A stretch of 64,000 nt of DNA. It comes from Catenuloplanes indicus (lineage in GTDB: Bacteria; Actinomycetota; Actinomycetes; Mycobacteriales; Micromonosporaceae). Below, piece after piece: positions 35,009 to 43,785 of this stretch (positions are counted from its first letter, which is position 1; each line of letters opens with the position of its first letter). The position numbers and the translations under genes were made by a program. The DNA lies in assembly GCF_030813715.1 (NCBI RefSeq), contig NZ_JAUSUZ010000001.1, positions 5,766,001 to 5,830,000 on the forward strand, written 5' to 3'. The notes under the pieces are model-generated. The model made no database searches, was not told the DNA's origin, and worked only from the letters and a program-made list of their open reading frames with translations.

Positions 35009-35449
35009 TCAGCCGGTGCGCGCGTCGATCAGCTCGCGCAGGCGCAGCGCCGCGTCCTTGGCGAACCGGACGTACTGCTTGCCCCGGTAGTCCAGCTGCT
35101 CGGAGTACCGGCGGTTCTGCAGCGGCTCCAGGAAGTCGAGCACCGTGCCGAGCGGCTCACGCAGGTCGTGGACCGTGGACTCGGCCGCCTCGGCGAGCTT
35201 GCGATTGGTCTCCCGGACGCCGGACAGCTCCTGCCCCAGCTCGTCGGCGCGCGTGACGCCGGCCGCGACGTCCCGCTCCAGGCGGGCGACGTCGCGCTCC
35301 AGCCCGGCGATCCGGTCCCGGAGGGCCTCGGCGGCCACCCGCTCGGCGCGCATCTCGGCGCGGAGCAGCGATATGCGGGCACGCATGAGGTAGAGCGCGG
35401 CCAGGGCGGCGGCGAGCAGGATCAGCGTGACGACCAACGCGACGGTCAC
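35009..35449 (-). CDS. Membrane-anchored coiled-coil protein
   Basis: 146 residues from GTG 35449. One membrane helix (VALVVTLILLAAALAALYLM) is followed by a long coiled coil (about 25-95, RISLLRAEMRAERVAAEALR onward) and a C-terminal helical region (STVHDLREPLGTVLDFLEPL) reminiscent of a histidine-kinase dimerisation helix, HDLREPL, but with no ATPase domain. The start is 7 bases after TAGCGT. Function unknown; possibly a partner of the sigma factor downstream. Confidence 0.7.
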   Translation of the reverse strand: MTVALVVTLILLAAALAALYLMRARISLLRAEMRAERVAAEALRDRIAGLERDVARLERDVAAGVTRADELGQELSGVRETNRKLAEAAESTVHDLREPLGTVLDFLEPLQNRRYSEQLDYRGKQYVRFAKDAALRLRELIDARTG

Positions 35450-35456
35450 ACCGAAG

Positions 35457-35462
35457 ACGCTA
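35457..35462 (-). promoter_or_regulatory. -10 element for the coiled-coil gene
   Basis: TAGCGT on the minus strand, 7 bases before GTG 35449, identical in sequence and spacing to the LLM promoter. Confidence 0.45.
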
Positions 35463-35488
35463 GCGCCTGCGGGTGGAACGCGCTGCTT

Positions 35489-35516
35489 CCGGGCCGGGAG
35501 TGAACTCCCGGCCCGG
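35489..35516 (-). terminator. Terminator after dapD
   Basis: CCGGGCCGGGAGT and ACTCCCGGCCCGG pair over 13 positions, 6 bases after the dapD stop. Confidence 0.7.
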
Positions 35517-35521
35517 CACAT

Positions 35522-36508
35522 TCAGTCGTTGCTGTGCAGCGCGGAGTTGAGCGCGATGCCGGTGCCCTTGCGCGGGCGGGCCTCCAGCGCGCCGGTCAGC
35601 GAGTTCCGCCAGAAGAGGACGTTGTCCGCACCGGAGAGCGTGACCGCCTTGACCGCCTCACCGGACGGCAGCAGCACCTTCGAACCGGCCGTGATGTACG
35701 TACCGGCCTCGACCACGCAGTCGTTGCCCAGCGAGATGCCGATGCCCGCGTTCGCGCCGATCAGGCAGCGCTCGCCGATCCGGATCCGCTCCTTGCCGCC
35801 GCCGGACAGCGTGCCCATGATCGAGGCGCCGCCGCCGACGTCCGAGCCCTCGCCGACCACCACGCTGGCCGAGATGCGGCCCTCGACCATCGAGTTGCCG
35901 AGCGTGCCGGCGTTGAAGTTCACGAAGCCCTCGTGCATGACCGTGGTGCCGGAGGCCAGGTGCGCGCCGAGCCGGACCCGGTCCGCGTCCGCGATCCGCA
36001 CACCGGACGGGACCACGTAGTCGATCATCCGCGGGAACTTGTCCACGCCGTAGACGGTCAGGTGCCGGCCGGCTGCGCGCTCCAGCAGCTGCAGTTCGGC
36101 GATCCGGTCGCCGGGGCACGGGCCGGCCGAGGTCCAGGCCACGTTCGCCAGCAGGCCGAAGATGCCGTCCAGGTTCACCGAGTTCGGCGTGACCAGGCGG
36201 TGCGAGAGCAGATGCAGACGCAGGTAGACGTCGAACGTGTCCTTCGGCGCCTCGGCCAGCGAGCCGATCACGGTGAACACCGCCACGGTCCGCAGGCCCG
36301 GCAGCGCCTTCTCGCCGAGCACCCCGGCCGGGAGGCCGAGCAGCGTGGCACCGTCCGCGTCCGGCAGCGGCGTGTTCGCCGGGTGCTCCTCGGTGGGGGT
36401 GCCCAGGCCGAGCTTGCCGGCCGGGTACCAGGTGTCGAGCACCTGTCCCTCGGCCGTGATCGTGGCGAGGCCGATGCCCCAGGCTGCACTAGTAGACACG
36501 TCACTCAC
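35522..36508 (-). CDS. dapD: Tetrahydrodipicolinate N-succinyltransferase
   Basis: 328 residues of the long actinobacterial type. An N-terminal domain (1-160) precedes a left-handed beta-helix of hexapeptide repeats (about 165-290: [40 protein letters not shown]). The enzyme adds succinyl from succinyl-CoA to tetrahydrodipicolinate in DAP/lysine synthesis. GTG 36508 begins 7 bases after TACCTT. It is divergent from dapE with only 24 bases between start codons. Confidence 0.95.
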   Translation of the reverse strand: MSDVSTSAAWGIGLATITAEGQVLDTWYPAGKLGLGTPTEEHPANTPLPDADGATLLGLPAGVLGEKALPGLRTVAVFTVIGSLAEAPKDTFDVYLRLHLLSHRLVTPNSVNLDGIFGLLANVAWTSAGPCPGDRIAELQLLERAAGRHLTVYGVDKFPRMIDYVVPSGVRIADADRVRLGAHLASGTTVMHEGFVNFNAGTLGNSMVEGRISASVVVGEGSDVGGGASIMGTLSGGGKERIRIGERCLIGANAGIGISLGNDCVVEAGTYITAGSKVLLPSGEAVKAVTLSGADNVLFWRNSLTGALEARPRKGTGIALNSALHSND

Positions 36509-36515
36509 AGGTGAG

Positions 36516-36525
36516 AAGGTACCGT
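36516..36525. promoter_or_regulatory. Overlapping divergent -10 elements of dapD and dapE
   Basis: TACCTT (minus, 36521-36516) is 7 bases from GTG 36508, and TACCGT (plus, 36520-36525) is 7 bases from ATG 36533. The two boxes share bases 36520-36521 within a GGTACC palindrome. Confidence 0.6.
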
Positions 36526-36532
36526 GCCACCC

Positions 36533-37603
36533 ATGGCGAACCCGCTGACCCCCGACGTGCTGGCCGACCCGGTCGCGCTGACCCGCGCCCTGGTCGACAT
36601 CGAGTCCGTCTCCCGTAACGAGAAGGAGATCGCCGACTGTATCGAGCTGGTGCTGGCCGACGCGCCGCACCTGACCGTGCGCCGGCATCAGAACACGCTC
36701 ATGGCTCGCACCGACCTCGGCCGGGAGCAGCGGGTGGTGCTGGCCGGGCACATCGACACCGTGCCGCTGAACGACAACTTCCCGTCCCGGCTGGTCGACG
36801 ACCTGATCTACGGCTGCGGCACCGCGGACATGAAGGCCGGCACCGCGCTGGCACTGCACGTCGCGCTGAGCGTGCCGGACCCGCGGTACGACGTGACCTA
36901 CTTCTTCTACGAGGCCGAGGAGATCGACTCCGAGTTCAACGGGCTCACGCTGGTCTCCAGGGCGCACCCGGAGTGGCTGACCGCCGACTTCGCCATCCTG
37001 CTGGAGCCGACCTACGGCGTGGTCGAGGCCGGCTGCCAGGGCACCATGCGCGCGGTCGTCCGGACCACCGGCAAGCGGGCTCACTCGGCCCGGTCCTGGC
37101 GCGGCGTGAACGCGATCCACGCGGCCGGTGAGGTGCTGCGCCGCCTTCAGGACTACGCGCCGCGCTCGGTCACGATCGACGACTGCACGTACCGGGAAGG
37201 GCTGAACGCGGTCCGGATCCACGGCGGCGTGGCCGGCAACGTGATCCCGGACCGATGCGAGGTCGAGGTCAACTACCGCTTCGCGCCGGACCGGTCGATC
37301 GCTGAGGCCGAGGCGCACCTGCGCGAGGTCTTCGCCGGGTTCGACGTGGAGATCACCGACGCGGCACCGGCGGCGCTGCCCGGCCTGACCGCGGCGCCGG
37401 CCCGCGAGTTCCTGGCCGCGGTCGGCGAGCGCCCGGCCGCGAAGCTCGGCTGGACCGACGTGGCCCGGTTCGCCGCGCTCGGCATCCCGGCGCTCAACTT
37501 CGGGCCTGGCGACCCGAACCTCGCGCACACCCAGGACGAGCACGTCGAGATCGGCCGGATCAGGGACGGCGCCGCGACGCTGCACCGCTGGCTGGCCTCG
37601 TAG
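36533..37603 (+). CDS. dapE: Succinyl-diaminopimelate desuccinylase
   Basis: 356 residues of the M20 family. Metal ligands: GHIDTVP (His and Asp), CGTADMKAG (bridging Asp), [11 protein letters not shown] (Glu pair, base and ligand) and a C-terminal histidine in [12 protein letters not shown]. The lid/dimerisation domain is about 175-285. It releases LL-DAP from N-succinyl-LL-DAP after DapC. ATG 36533 is favoured because it lies at the predicted transcription start. Confidence 0.94.
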   Translation: MANPLTPDVLADPVALTRALVDIESVSRNEKEIADCIELVLADAPHLTVRRHQNTLMARTDLGREQRVVLAGHIDTVPLNDNFPSRLVDDLIYGCGTADMKAGTALALHVALSVPDPRYDVTYFFYEAEEIDSEFNGLTLVSRAHPEWLTADFAILLEPTYGVVEAGCQGTMRAVVRTTGKRAHSARSWRGVNAIHAAGEVLRRLQDYAPRSVTIDDCTYREGLNAVRIHGGVAGNVIPDRCEVEVNYRFAPDRSIAEAEAHLREVFAGFDVEITDAAPAALPGLTAAPAREFLAAVGERPAAKLGWTDVARFAALGIPALNFGPGDPNLAHTQDEHVEIGRIRDGAATLHRWLAS

Positions 37604-37609
37604 ACGCAG

Positions 37610-37637
37610 ATCGGGCCCCGCTACCGCGGGGCCCGAT
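37610..37637. terminator. Bidirectional terminator between dapE and a small gene
   Basis: ATCGGGCCCCGC and GCGGGGCCCGAT pair perfectly (12 bp) around TACC, followed by TCCT. It lies 6 bases after the dapE stop and 2 bases from the stop of the convergent small gene. Confidence 0.75.
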
Positions 37638-37639
37638 TC

Positions 37640-37801
37640 CTACGCTGCGCAATCCTGTGTGGACTTCTCCTCGGACTTCCCGTCCTCGGACTCTGCCGTG
37701 GCCGCGCCGTCCAGCAGGGCCATTCGCCGTTCGGCGACGACGTCGCGGATGCGCCGTTGCATCTGACGTCGATGCCGGAGCATCTCGTTCCTGTTGAGCA
37801 C
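37640..37801 (-). CDS. 53-residue charged small protein
   Basis: GTG 37801 has GGAGGAG 5 bases upstream, a good ribosome-binding site. Translation: basic helix first (MLNRNEMLRHRRQMQRRIRD), then an acidic Glu/Asp/Ser tail ending in CAA. It is too short for usual length cut-offs. It ends against the dapE terminator. No family recognised. Confidence 0.65.
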   Translation of the reverse strand: MLNRNEMLRHRRQMQRRIRDVVAERRMALLDGAATAESEDGKSEEKSTQDCAA

Positions 37802-37982
37802 GGTGGCTCCTCCCCCCGAGGTGACCCGGGCCGGTGCCCGGGCGCCGTGCTGCGCACTTTGTGAATTAAAGACGTTCGTTCCTTAAGTTTGGTTGCGGCC
37901 GCCCTTAGTTTCTGTCGAATTTTCTCCAGATCCGCCCGGCCGGGGTCGGCCGGACGGTCAGATAGCCGTCCCTGTCGTGCAT

Positions 37983-37988
37983 TACGGT
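37983..37988 (+). promoter_or_regulatory. -10 element for a leader mini-ORF and LOG gene
   Basis: TACGGT ends 6 bases before ATG 37995, which opens a 5-codon frame (MRGIA) whose stop overlaps the LOG start as ATGA. Confidence 0.5.
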
Positions 37989-37994
37989 GATCGC

Positions 37995-38012
37995 ATGAGG
38001 GGTATCGCATGA
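37995..38012 (+). CDS. Five-codon leader ORF MRGIA, coupled to the LOG gene
   Basis: ATG-AGG-GGT-ATC-GCA-TGA. The start sits where transcription should begin and the TGA overlaps the ATG of the next gene. This could act as a leaderless loading site for translational coupling. Confidence 0.4.
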   Translation: MRGIA

Positions 38013-38806
38013 GCGGCCGTGGACGACTGACTCCGGAACGGCATCGTGGGCCGGTCACGCTGCGGCGCGACGCGATCGAGCCGTCCACCGCGGACCAGAA
38101 GCTGCTCGACTCCCGGCAGCGTGCGGACTGGAAGACAAGGGACGCATGGCGGGCATTGCGGATTCTTTCCGAATTCGTGGAAGGGTTCGACAGCCTCGCC
38201 GATCTGCCGCCCGCGGTCAGCGTCTTCGGCTCCGCGCGCAGCAAGCCGGACAGTCCGGAGTGCGAGACGGCCGAGCGGGTCGGCGGCGCGCTCGCCCGCG
38301 CCGGATACGCGGTGATCACCGGTGGTGGCCCGGGCGTGATGGAGGCCGCGAACAAGGGCGCCAGCGAGGCCGGCGGGCTCTCCATCGGGCTCGGCATCGA
38401 GCTGCCGTTCGAGCAGGGCCTCAACGAGTGGGTCGACGTCGGCATCGACTTCCGCTATTTCTTCGCCCGCAAGACCATGTTCGTGAAGTACGCGCAGGGC
38501 TTCATCGTGCTGCCCGGCGGCTTCGGCACGCTGGACGAGCTGTTCGAGGCGCTCACGCTGGTGCAGACCGGCAAGGTGACGCGCTTCCCGGTGGTGCTGA
38601 TCGGCACCGCGTACTGGAACGGCCTGCTCGACTGGCTCCGCGGCACGATGGCCGCCGACGGCAAGATCGGCCCCGCCGACCTGGGCCTGATCTGCGTCAC
38701 GGACGACGTCGACGAGGCGGTTCGCTACATCGTCGAGGCGGACGCCGCGATCGCCGCCGAGCAGGCCGCGACCACCGGCCTCCAGCGAGACGTGGAGGAA
38801 TCCTGA
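38009..38806 (+). CDS. LOG-family protein (TIGR00730-type, long form)
   Basis: 265 residues. The Rossmann-like core has GGGPGVMEAANKGA (near 108) and PGGFGTLDELFEAL, the two signatures of LOG phosphoribohydrolases, which cleave nucleoside 5'-monophosphates at the N-glycosidic bond (cytokinin-type in plants; substrate in bacteria unclear). An extra N-terminal 65 residues are present. It overlaps by one base the second LOG gene. Confidence 0.9.
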   Translation: MSGRGRLTPERHRGPVTLRRDAIEPSTADQKLLDSRQRADWKTRDAWRALRILSEFVEGFDSLADLPPAVSVFGSARSKPDSPECETAERVGGALARAGYAVITGGGPGVMEAANKGASEAGGLSIGLGIELPFEQGLNEWVDVGIDFRYFFARKTMFVKYAQGFIVLPGGFGTLDELFEALTLVQTGKVTRFPVVLIGTAYWNGLLDWLRGTMAADGKIGPADLGLICVTDDVDEAVRYIVEADAAIAAEQAATTGLQRDVEES

Positions 38807-39360
38807 TGGCCGCGATCTGCGTCTTCTGCGCCTCGGCGAACAACCTCGAACAGCGCTGGCTCGACCTCGCCACCGAGGCCGGCCGCCAGATCGGCGCCCG
38901 CGGTCACACGCTGGTCTCCGGCGGCGGCCGCGTCGGCATGATGGGCGCGGTCGCGGACGGTGCCCGCGCCGCCGGCGCTCACACGCTGGGCATCATCCCG
39001 CAGTCCCTGGTCGACATGGAGGTCGCCGACACCGCCTCCGACGAACTGGCCGTCACCGACGGCATGATGTCCCGCAAGTCCCTGATGATCGAGAAGTCCG
39101 ACGCGTTCCTCACGCTCCCCGGCGGCCTCGGCACGCTCGACGAGCTCTTCGAGGTCTGGACGACCGCCTCCCTCGCGCTGCACCGCAAGCCGATGGTCCT
39201 GGTCAACACGGACGGTTTCTACGACGGCCTGCTCACCTGGCTGCGCACGCTCACCGACACCCATTTCGTCCGCGAGCGCGCCCTGGCCGAGCTGATTGTC
39301 GCCGACACGCTGGACGCCGCCTTCGACGCCATCGAGCCACGGCTGACCACGAACCCATGA
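38806..39360 (+). CDS. LOG-family phosphoribohydrolase (short form)
   Basis: 184 residues. GGGRVGMMGAVADGA and LPGGLGTLDELFE are intact, so it looks catalytically competent, closer to Rv1205-type enzymes than the gene before. ATG 38806 is set by TGATG with the upstream stop, with GGAGG 8 bases before. The two LOG genes are a tandem pair of paralogues. Confidence 0.92.
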   Translation: MAAICVFCASANNLEQRWLDLATEAGRQIGARGHTLVSGGGRVGMMGAVADGARAAGAHTLGIIPQSLVDMEVADTASDELAVTDGMMSRKSLMIEKSDAFLTLPGGLGTLDELFEVWTTASLALHRKPMVLVNTDGFYDGLLTWLRTLTDTHFVRERALAELIVADTLDAAFDAIEPRLTTNP

Positions 39361-39996
39361 CCCCGGGTCCCGGCCCGTCGGCATCACCTTCCGCCGCTCC
39401 CGCCGGAGACCGGTCGGCCGTGGCCGGCCTCCCTGCCACTTCCGCGTCCCAAGCCCAGGCCCGCCCCACCGGGGACTCCGGCTTCGCCGGCCGCTGCGGT
39501 CCCGGCCACGCCGGATAATTCGCGGTCTCGGGCGTGCCGGTGCCCGCCGTTCCGGCCTCGCCTGGATACTCACGTGCTCGGGCGCTTCGCATCGGAAATC
39601 TCCGTTTATATCGTCATTCGGCGGTCACCTTGTCTGGTCGGCCGCGCTCGACGGATCATTGACCGATACGGAAGGGCGATCGTTTTCGCGGGACCACTTC
39701 GCTTTTGTGCCGGTCAATGACCGGTCCGGATTGGTGCCTTGCTCGCGACTCGATACGTGCTGCCGCTGACCTCGGTCGTGCGGCGAGATATCGGCCGCGC
39801 TGCGCCTGGTGGATCGCGCCGTGACCGGTGGGCCGCGCCGGAGCGTTTCGGTGCGGGCCGGAGGGCGGCGTCAGGGGCGGGTGCGCGGCCGGGTGGGGCG
39901 GGGCGGGTTGGCGGTCCGTGAGGGTTGGCCGCGATCGGTGCAGCGCGCGGAGCAGGCGATCTGTGGTCTGTCGGTGGGGCGTGATGAGATAGCGCG
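39361..39996. other. 636-bp region without a supported gene
   Basis: Contains a 10-bp inverted repeat TCATTGACCG (39656-39665) / CGGTCAATGA (39711-39720) with 45 bases between, and an AT-richer section near 39590-39740. The right 200 bases are G-rich and low complexity. Promoter for adnAB should be at the right edge. Confidence 0.5.
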
Positions 39997-42900
39997 ATGA
40001 CTGTGGTGCCTCGGCGGACGTATCGGCTGGTGCGCCGGCCGCCGGTCGCCGCGCCGGCGCTGCTGGCCGATGCCGCGCATGACCGCGTCGTCGCGCACAC
40101 GGACGGTCCGCTGCTCGTGGTCGGCGGGCCGGGGACCGGCAAGACCACCACGCTGGTCGAGGCCGTGGCCGCGCGGGTGGAGGCCGGTGTCGACCCGGAG
40201 CGAATCCTGGTTCTCACGTTCGGCCGGCGCGCGGCGCAGTCGCTCCGGGAGCGGATCGAGGCCCGGATCGCCGGACTCGACGACCACGACGTGGTGCACC
40301 AACCCATGGTCAGAACCTTCCACGCGTACGCCTACAGCCTCCTCCGCCGGGCCGCCGCCGAACGTGGCGAACCGTCTCCGCGCCTGCTCACCGGTCCGGA
40401 ACAGGACCTGGTCATCCGCGAACTCCTGGAGATCGTCGGCGACCCGGACACCGCCGGCCGGCCCACGCCGGACACCGCCGAGCTCCTGCGCCGCCGCTCG
40501 CTCTCCGCACCCGCCACGGACCGCACGCAGACCGGCCAGCCGAGTTCCGGCCAGCCGAGTTCCGGCCGGGTGGCCGACGCCGGTACCCCGGCCGGGGAGC
40601 GGCCCGGCCGGGGGAAGCCGGGGGCCGAGCCCGGACGGGCGGATGATGCCGCTCGTGACCCGGGCGGTGCCGCCGCGGGTGAGGCGGTGCCGGAGGCGAC
40701 CGCAGACGATCCGTACGGGTGGCCGGTGGGGCTGCGGCCGGCGTTGCGGACCAGGGCGTTCGCGACGCAGCTGCGTGATCTCATGCTGCGGGCGGTCGAG
40801 CGGGGCATCGGGCCCGCGGATCTGACGCGCCTCGGGGAGCGGCTGGGCCGGAGTGACTGGCCGGCGGCGGCACGGTTCCTGCGGGAGTACGCGGCGGTGC
40901 TCGCGCTGCGGGACAGCACCGGGCGGGCCGCGGCGGCCTATGACGCGGCGGAGCTGGTGCGGGCCGCGATGACGCTGCTCGCGGACGATCCCGAGCTGCT
41001 GGAGGCGGAGCGGCGGCGGATCGCGTACGTATACGTCGACGAGCTGGCGGACACCGACCCGGCGCAGGTCGCGCTGCTGCATCTGATCGCGGGTGGCGGT
41101 CTGCCGCTGATCGCGTTCGCGGATCCGGACTCGTCGGTCTACGGCTTCCGGGGGGCGGACCCGTCAGTGGTGACGGCGTTTCCGGCGCGGTTCCGCACGG
41201 CCTCCGGTGCACCGGCCGCCACGGTCACCCGGACGGTCTCCTACCGCGCCACCCCGGAGCTGATCGACGCCGTCCGCCGCGTCGGCCGCCGCCTCCGTGG
41301 CCCGATCGTCCACCGCAACCTGACCCCACCGGCTGCGACCCCGGGCTCCGCACCGGAGCCGCCGGCCGGTGCCCCCGAGACAGCGTCCGTCACTGCCGCC
41401 ACGACGGTTGCCGACACCGATGATCCCGGCGCGACCGGCGCCGGTGCTGACGGCGCTGTGACCGGCGCCGAAGCCGACGAAGCCGGCGCCGCGGACGGCG
41501 CCGACACCGCCGTGACCGATGCCGCCGGGGCCGGCACCGAAGCCGACGAGGCCGTCGCCGATGCCGGCGCCGGAACCGGCGTGGTGGAGGCGCTGCGGGT
41601 GCGTACGTTCCGGTCGGCGGTGGCGGAGTCGGCGTACGTGGCGCACGCGCTCCGGGAGGCGCACCTGATCGGCGGGGTGCCGTGGGGGCGGATGGCGGTG
41701 ATCGTACGGTCCGCGCTGCTGCAGTTGCCCCCGTTGCAGCGGGCCCTGCACGCGGCGGGCGTGCCGACCGTCACCTACGCCGAGGATCTGCCGCTGCACC
41801 TCCAGCCCGCGGTGGCGCCGTTGCTGCTGCTGCTGCGCTGCGCGCTGGAGCCGGACGCGCTGGACGAGGACGCCGCGGTCACGCTGCTGCACTCGCCGCT
41901 CGGTGGCGCCGACCCGCTGGCCGAGCGCCGGCTGCGGCAGGGACTGCGCGCACTGGCGCACCGGGACAACGACCGGCGGTCGTCCGGCGAGCTGATCGTG
42001 GCGGTGCTGCGGGACCCGGCGCCGCTGGACGGCGTGGACCGGCGGTGGGCTCGGCCGGTCCGTGCGGTCGCGCACCTGCTGGAGACCGTGCGTACGGCCG
42101 CGGCCGACCCGGCGAACTCGGTCGAGGACGTGCTGTGGGCGCTGTGGCGGGCGACCGGTCTGGCCGACCGGTGGTATGCGGCCAGCGTCCGGGGCACGCC
42201 GCCGCGGGCAGGGGAGAGCGGTCACGTGGAGCGGGCCCGTGCGGACGCGGCCGACCGGGATCTCGACTCGGTGCTGGTGCTGTTCGACGCGGCCGCCCGG
42301 TTCGCGGACCGGCTGCCCGGCGCGCGGACCGAGGTGTTCCTGGATCACGTGCTGGGTCAGGATCTGCCGGCCGACTCGATCGCGCCGTCCGCGGACCGCG
42401 GGGACGCGGTGCGCCTGCTCACCGCGCACGCGGCGAAGGGCCTGGAGTGGGACGTGGTGGCGATCGCCGGCGTGCAGGAGGGCGTCTGGCCGGATCTGCG
42501 GTTGCGCGGCAGCCTGCTCGGCTCGGAGCGGCTGGTCGACCTGCTCTCCGGCCGGACCGGTCCGGAGGCGGCCGCGCTGGCCGGGCAGACGTCCGCGCTG
42601 CTGGACGAGGAACGCCGGCTGTTCTATGTGGCCGCGTCCCGGGCGCGAACGCATCTGCTGGTCACGGCCGTGGAGTCGGCGTCGGTCGGCACCGCGGACG
42701 GTGCGGAGCAGCCGAGCCGGTTCCTGCACGAGATAGCGCAGCTGCACGACGTACCGGCGGAGGATTTTGATCTTCAGGCGAGGCGGCTGCCGCGCGCGCT
42801 GACGCTGGCCGCGCTGGTGGCCGAGTTGCGGACCGCGCTGACCGATCCGCGGGCGAGCGAGGCGCGGCGGACCGCGGCGGCCGGGGAACTGGCCCGGCTG

Positions 42901-43785
42901 GCGCGGGCCGGGGTGCCGGGCGCGCACCCGGACGAGTGGTGGGGCCTGCGCCGGCTGTCCGACGACCGGCCGCTGGCCGACGACGGCGAGGCGGTCCGGG
43001 TGACGCCGTCCACCATGGAGGGCGCGCTCCGGTGCAGCCTGCGCTGGCTGCTGGAACGGCACGGCGGCAACCCACCGGCCGGGCCGGCGCAAGGGATCGG
43101 CAACCTGGTGCACGCGGCCGCGATGCTGGCCGAGGACGCGAACGCGGACCGGGAGCGGCTGATCGAGTACGTGGCCGGCCGGTTCCCGATGATCGAGCTG
43201 GCCGCGCGCTGGCTGGCCGGGCCGGAGCAGTCCCGGGCCGAGGGCATGGTGGACAAGCTGCTGCGCTGGCTGGCCGCGAACCCGCGCCGGCTGCTGGCGA
43301 TCGAGCACGAGTTCGCGGTGCGCCTGGACGACGGCACGAAGCGGCCGATCGACCTGGTCGGCCGGGTGGACCGGCTGGAGGTGGACGACGCCGGCCGGCT
43401 GGTCGTGGTGGACCTGAAGACCGGCCGGTCGACCGCGGTGACCGCGGCGGACGTCGCCGAGCACCCGCAGCTGGCCGGCTATCAGGCCGCGGTCGAGGCG
43501 GGCGGGTTCGCGGACTTCGGCCTGGAGTCCGGCGGCGCCGCGCTGGTGCAGCTCGGCACGGACACCAAGGCGGCGCGCGAGCAGAGCCAGGGCGCGGTCG
43601 CCGACAGCCCGGACCCGGGCTGGGCGGAGGAACTGGTCCGGCGCACCGCGGACACGATGGCCGCGTCCACGTTCTCCGCCGTGGTCAACAAGAAGTGCCG
43701 GACCTGCCCGGTGCAGACCGCCTGCCCGGTCTCCGGCCGCGGCCGGCAGGTCGTCGAACCACCCACCAGGAGACCGGGTACGTGA
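39997..43785 (+). CDS. adnA: AdnA-like helicase-nuclease subunit with low-complexity insertions
   Basis: 1262 residues. UvrD-type helicase with Walker A GGPGTGKTTT (43-52), VLTFGRRAAQSL, motif II VYVDELADTD, SVYGFRGADPS, TAHAAKGLEWDVV and LDEERRLFYVAASRAR; a RecB-type nuclease at the C-terminus (GRVDRLEVDD, VVVDLKTGRS, QLAGYQAA) with cysteines in KKCRTCPVQTACP that, with CSLRW, can ligate an iron-sulfur cluster. Insertions at about 168-238 and 443-528 are Ala/Gly/Asp/Glu-rich and repetitive. AdnAB resects double-strand breaks. Overlaps adnB by 4 bases. Confidence 0.93.
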   Translation: MTVVPRRTYRLVRRPPVAAPALLADAAHDRVVAHTDGPLLVVGGPGTGKTTTLVEAVAARVEAGVDPERILVLTFGRRAAQSLRERIEARIAGLDDHDVVHQPMVRTFHAYAYSLLRRAAAERGEPSPRLLTGPEQDLVIRELLEIVGDPDTAGRPTPDTAELLRRRSLSAPATDRTQTGQPSSGQPSSGRVADAGTPAGERPGRGKPGAEPGRADDAARDPGGAAAGEAVPEATADDPYGWPVGLRPALRTRAFATQLRDLMLRAVERGIGPADLTRLGERLGRSDWPAAARFLREYAAVLALRDSTGRAAAAYDAAELVRAAMTLLADDPELLEAERRRIAYVYVDELADTDPAQVALLHLIAGGGLPLIAFADPDSSVYGFRGADPSVVTAFPARFRTASGAPAATVTRTVSYRATPELIDAVRRVGRRLRGPIVHRNLTPPAATPGSAPEPPAGAPETASVTAATTVADTDDPGATGAGADGAVTGAEADEAGAADGADTAVTDAAGAGTEADEAVADAGAGTGVVEALRVRTFRSAVAESAYVAHALREAHLIGGVPWGRMAVIVRSALLQLPPLQRALHAAGVPTVTYAEDLPLHLQPAVAPLLLLLRCALEPDALDEDAAVTLLHSPLGGADPLAERRLRQGLRALAHRDNDRRSSGELIVAVLRDPAPLDGVDRRWARPVRAVAHLLETVRTAAADPANSVEDVLWALWRATGLADRWYAASVRGTPPRAGESGHVERARADAADRDLDSVLVLFDAAARFADRLPGARTEVFLDHVLGQDLPADSIAPSADRGDAVRLLTAHAAKGLEWDVVAIAGVQEGVWPDLRLRGSLLGSERLVDLLSGRTGPEAAALAGQTSALLDEERRLFYVAASRARTHLLVTAVESASVGTADGAEQPSRFLHEIAQLHDVPAEDFDLQARRLPRALTLAALVAELRTALTDPRASEARRTAAAGELARLARAGVPGAHPDEWWGLRRLSDDRPLADDGEAVRVTPSTMEGALRCSLRWLLERHGGNPPAGPAQGIGNLVHAAAMLAEDANADRERLIEYVAGRFPMIELAARWLAGPEQSRAEGMVDKLLRWLAANPRRLLAIEHEFAVRLDDGTKRPIDLVGRVDRLEVDDAGRLVVVDLKTGRSTAVTAADVAEHPQLAGYQAAVEAGGFADFGLESGGAALVQLGTDTKAAREQSQGAVADSPDPGWAEELVRRTADTMAASTFSAVVNKKCRTCPVQTACPVSGRGRQVVEPPTRRPGT

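Noticed and set aside
39739-40000. Short plus-strand frames before adnA
   Set aside because: Low-complexity G-rich stretch, no ribosome-binding site.
41164-43464. Long minus-strand frame opposite adnA
   Set aside because: Antisense shadow of a conserved helicase-nuclease; no ribosome-binding site and no known domain.
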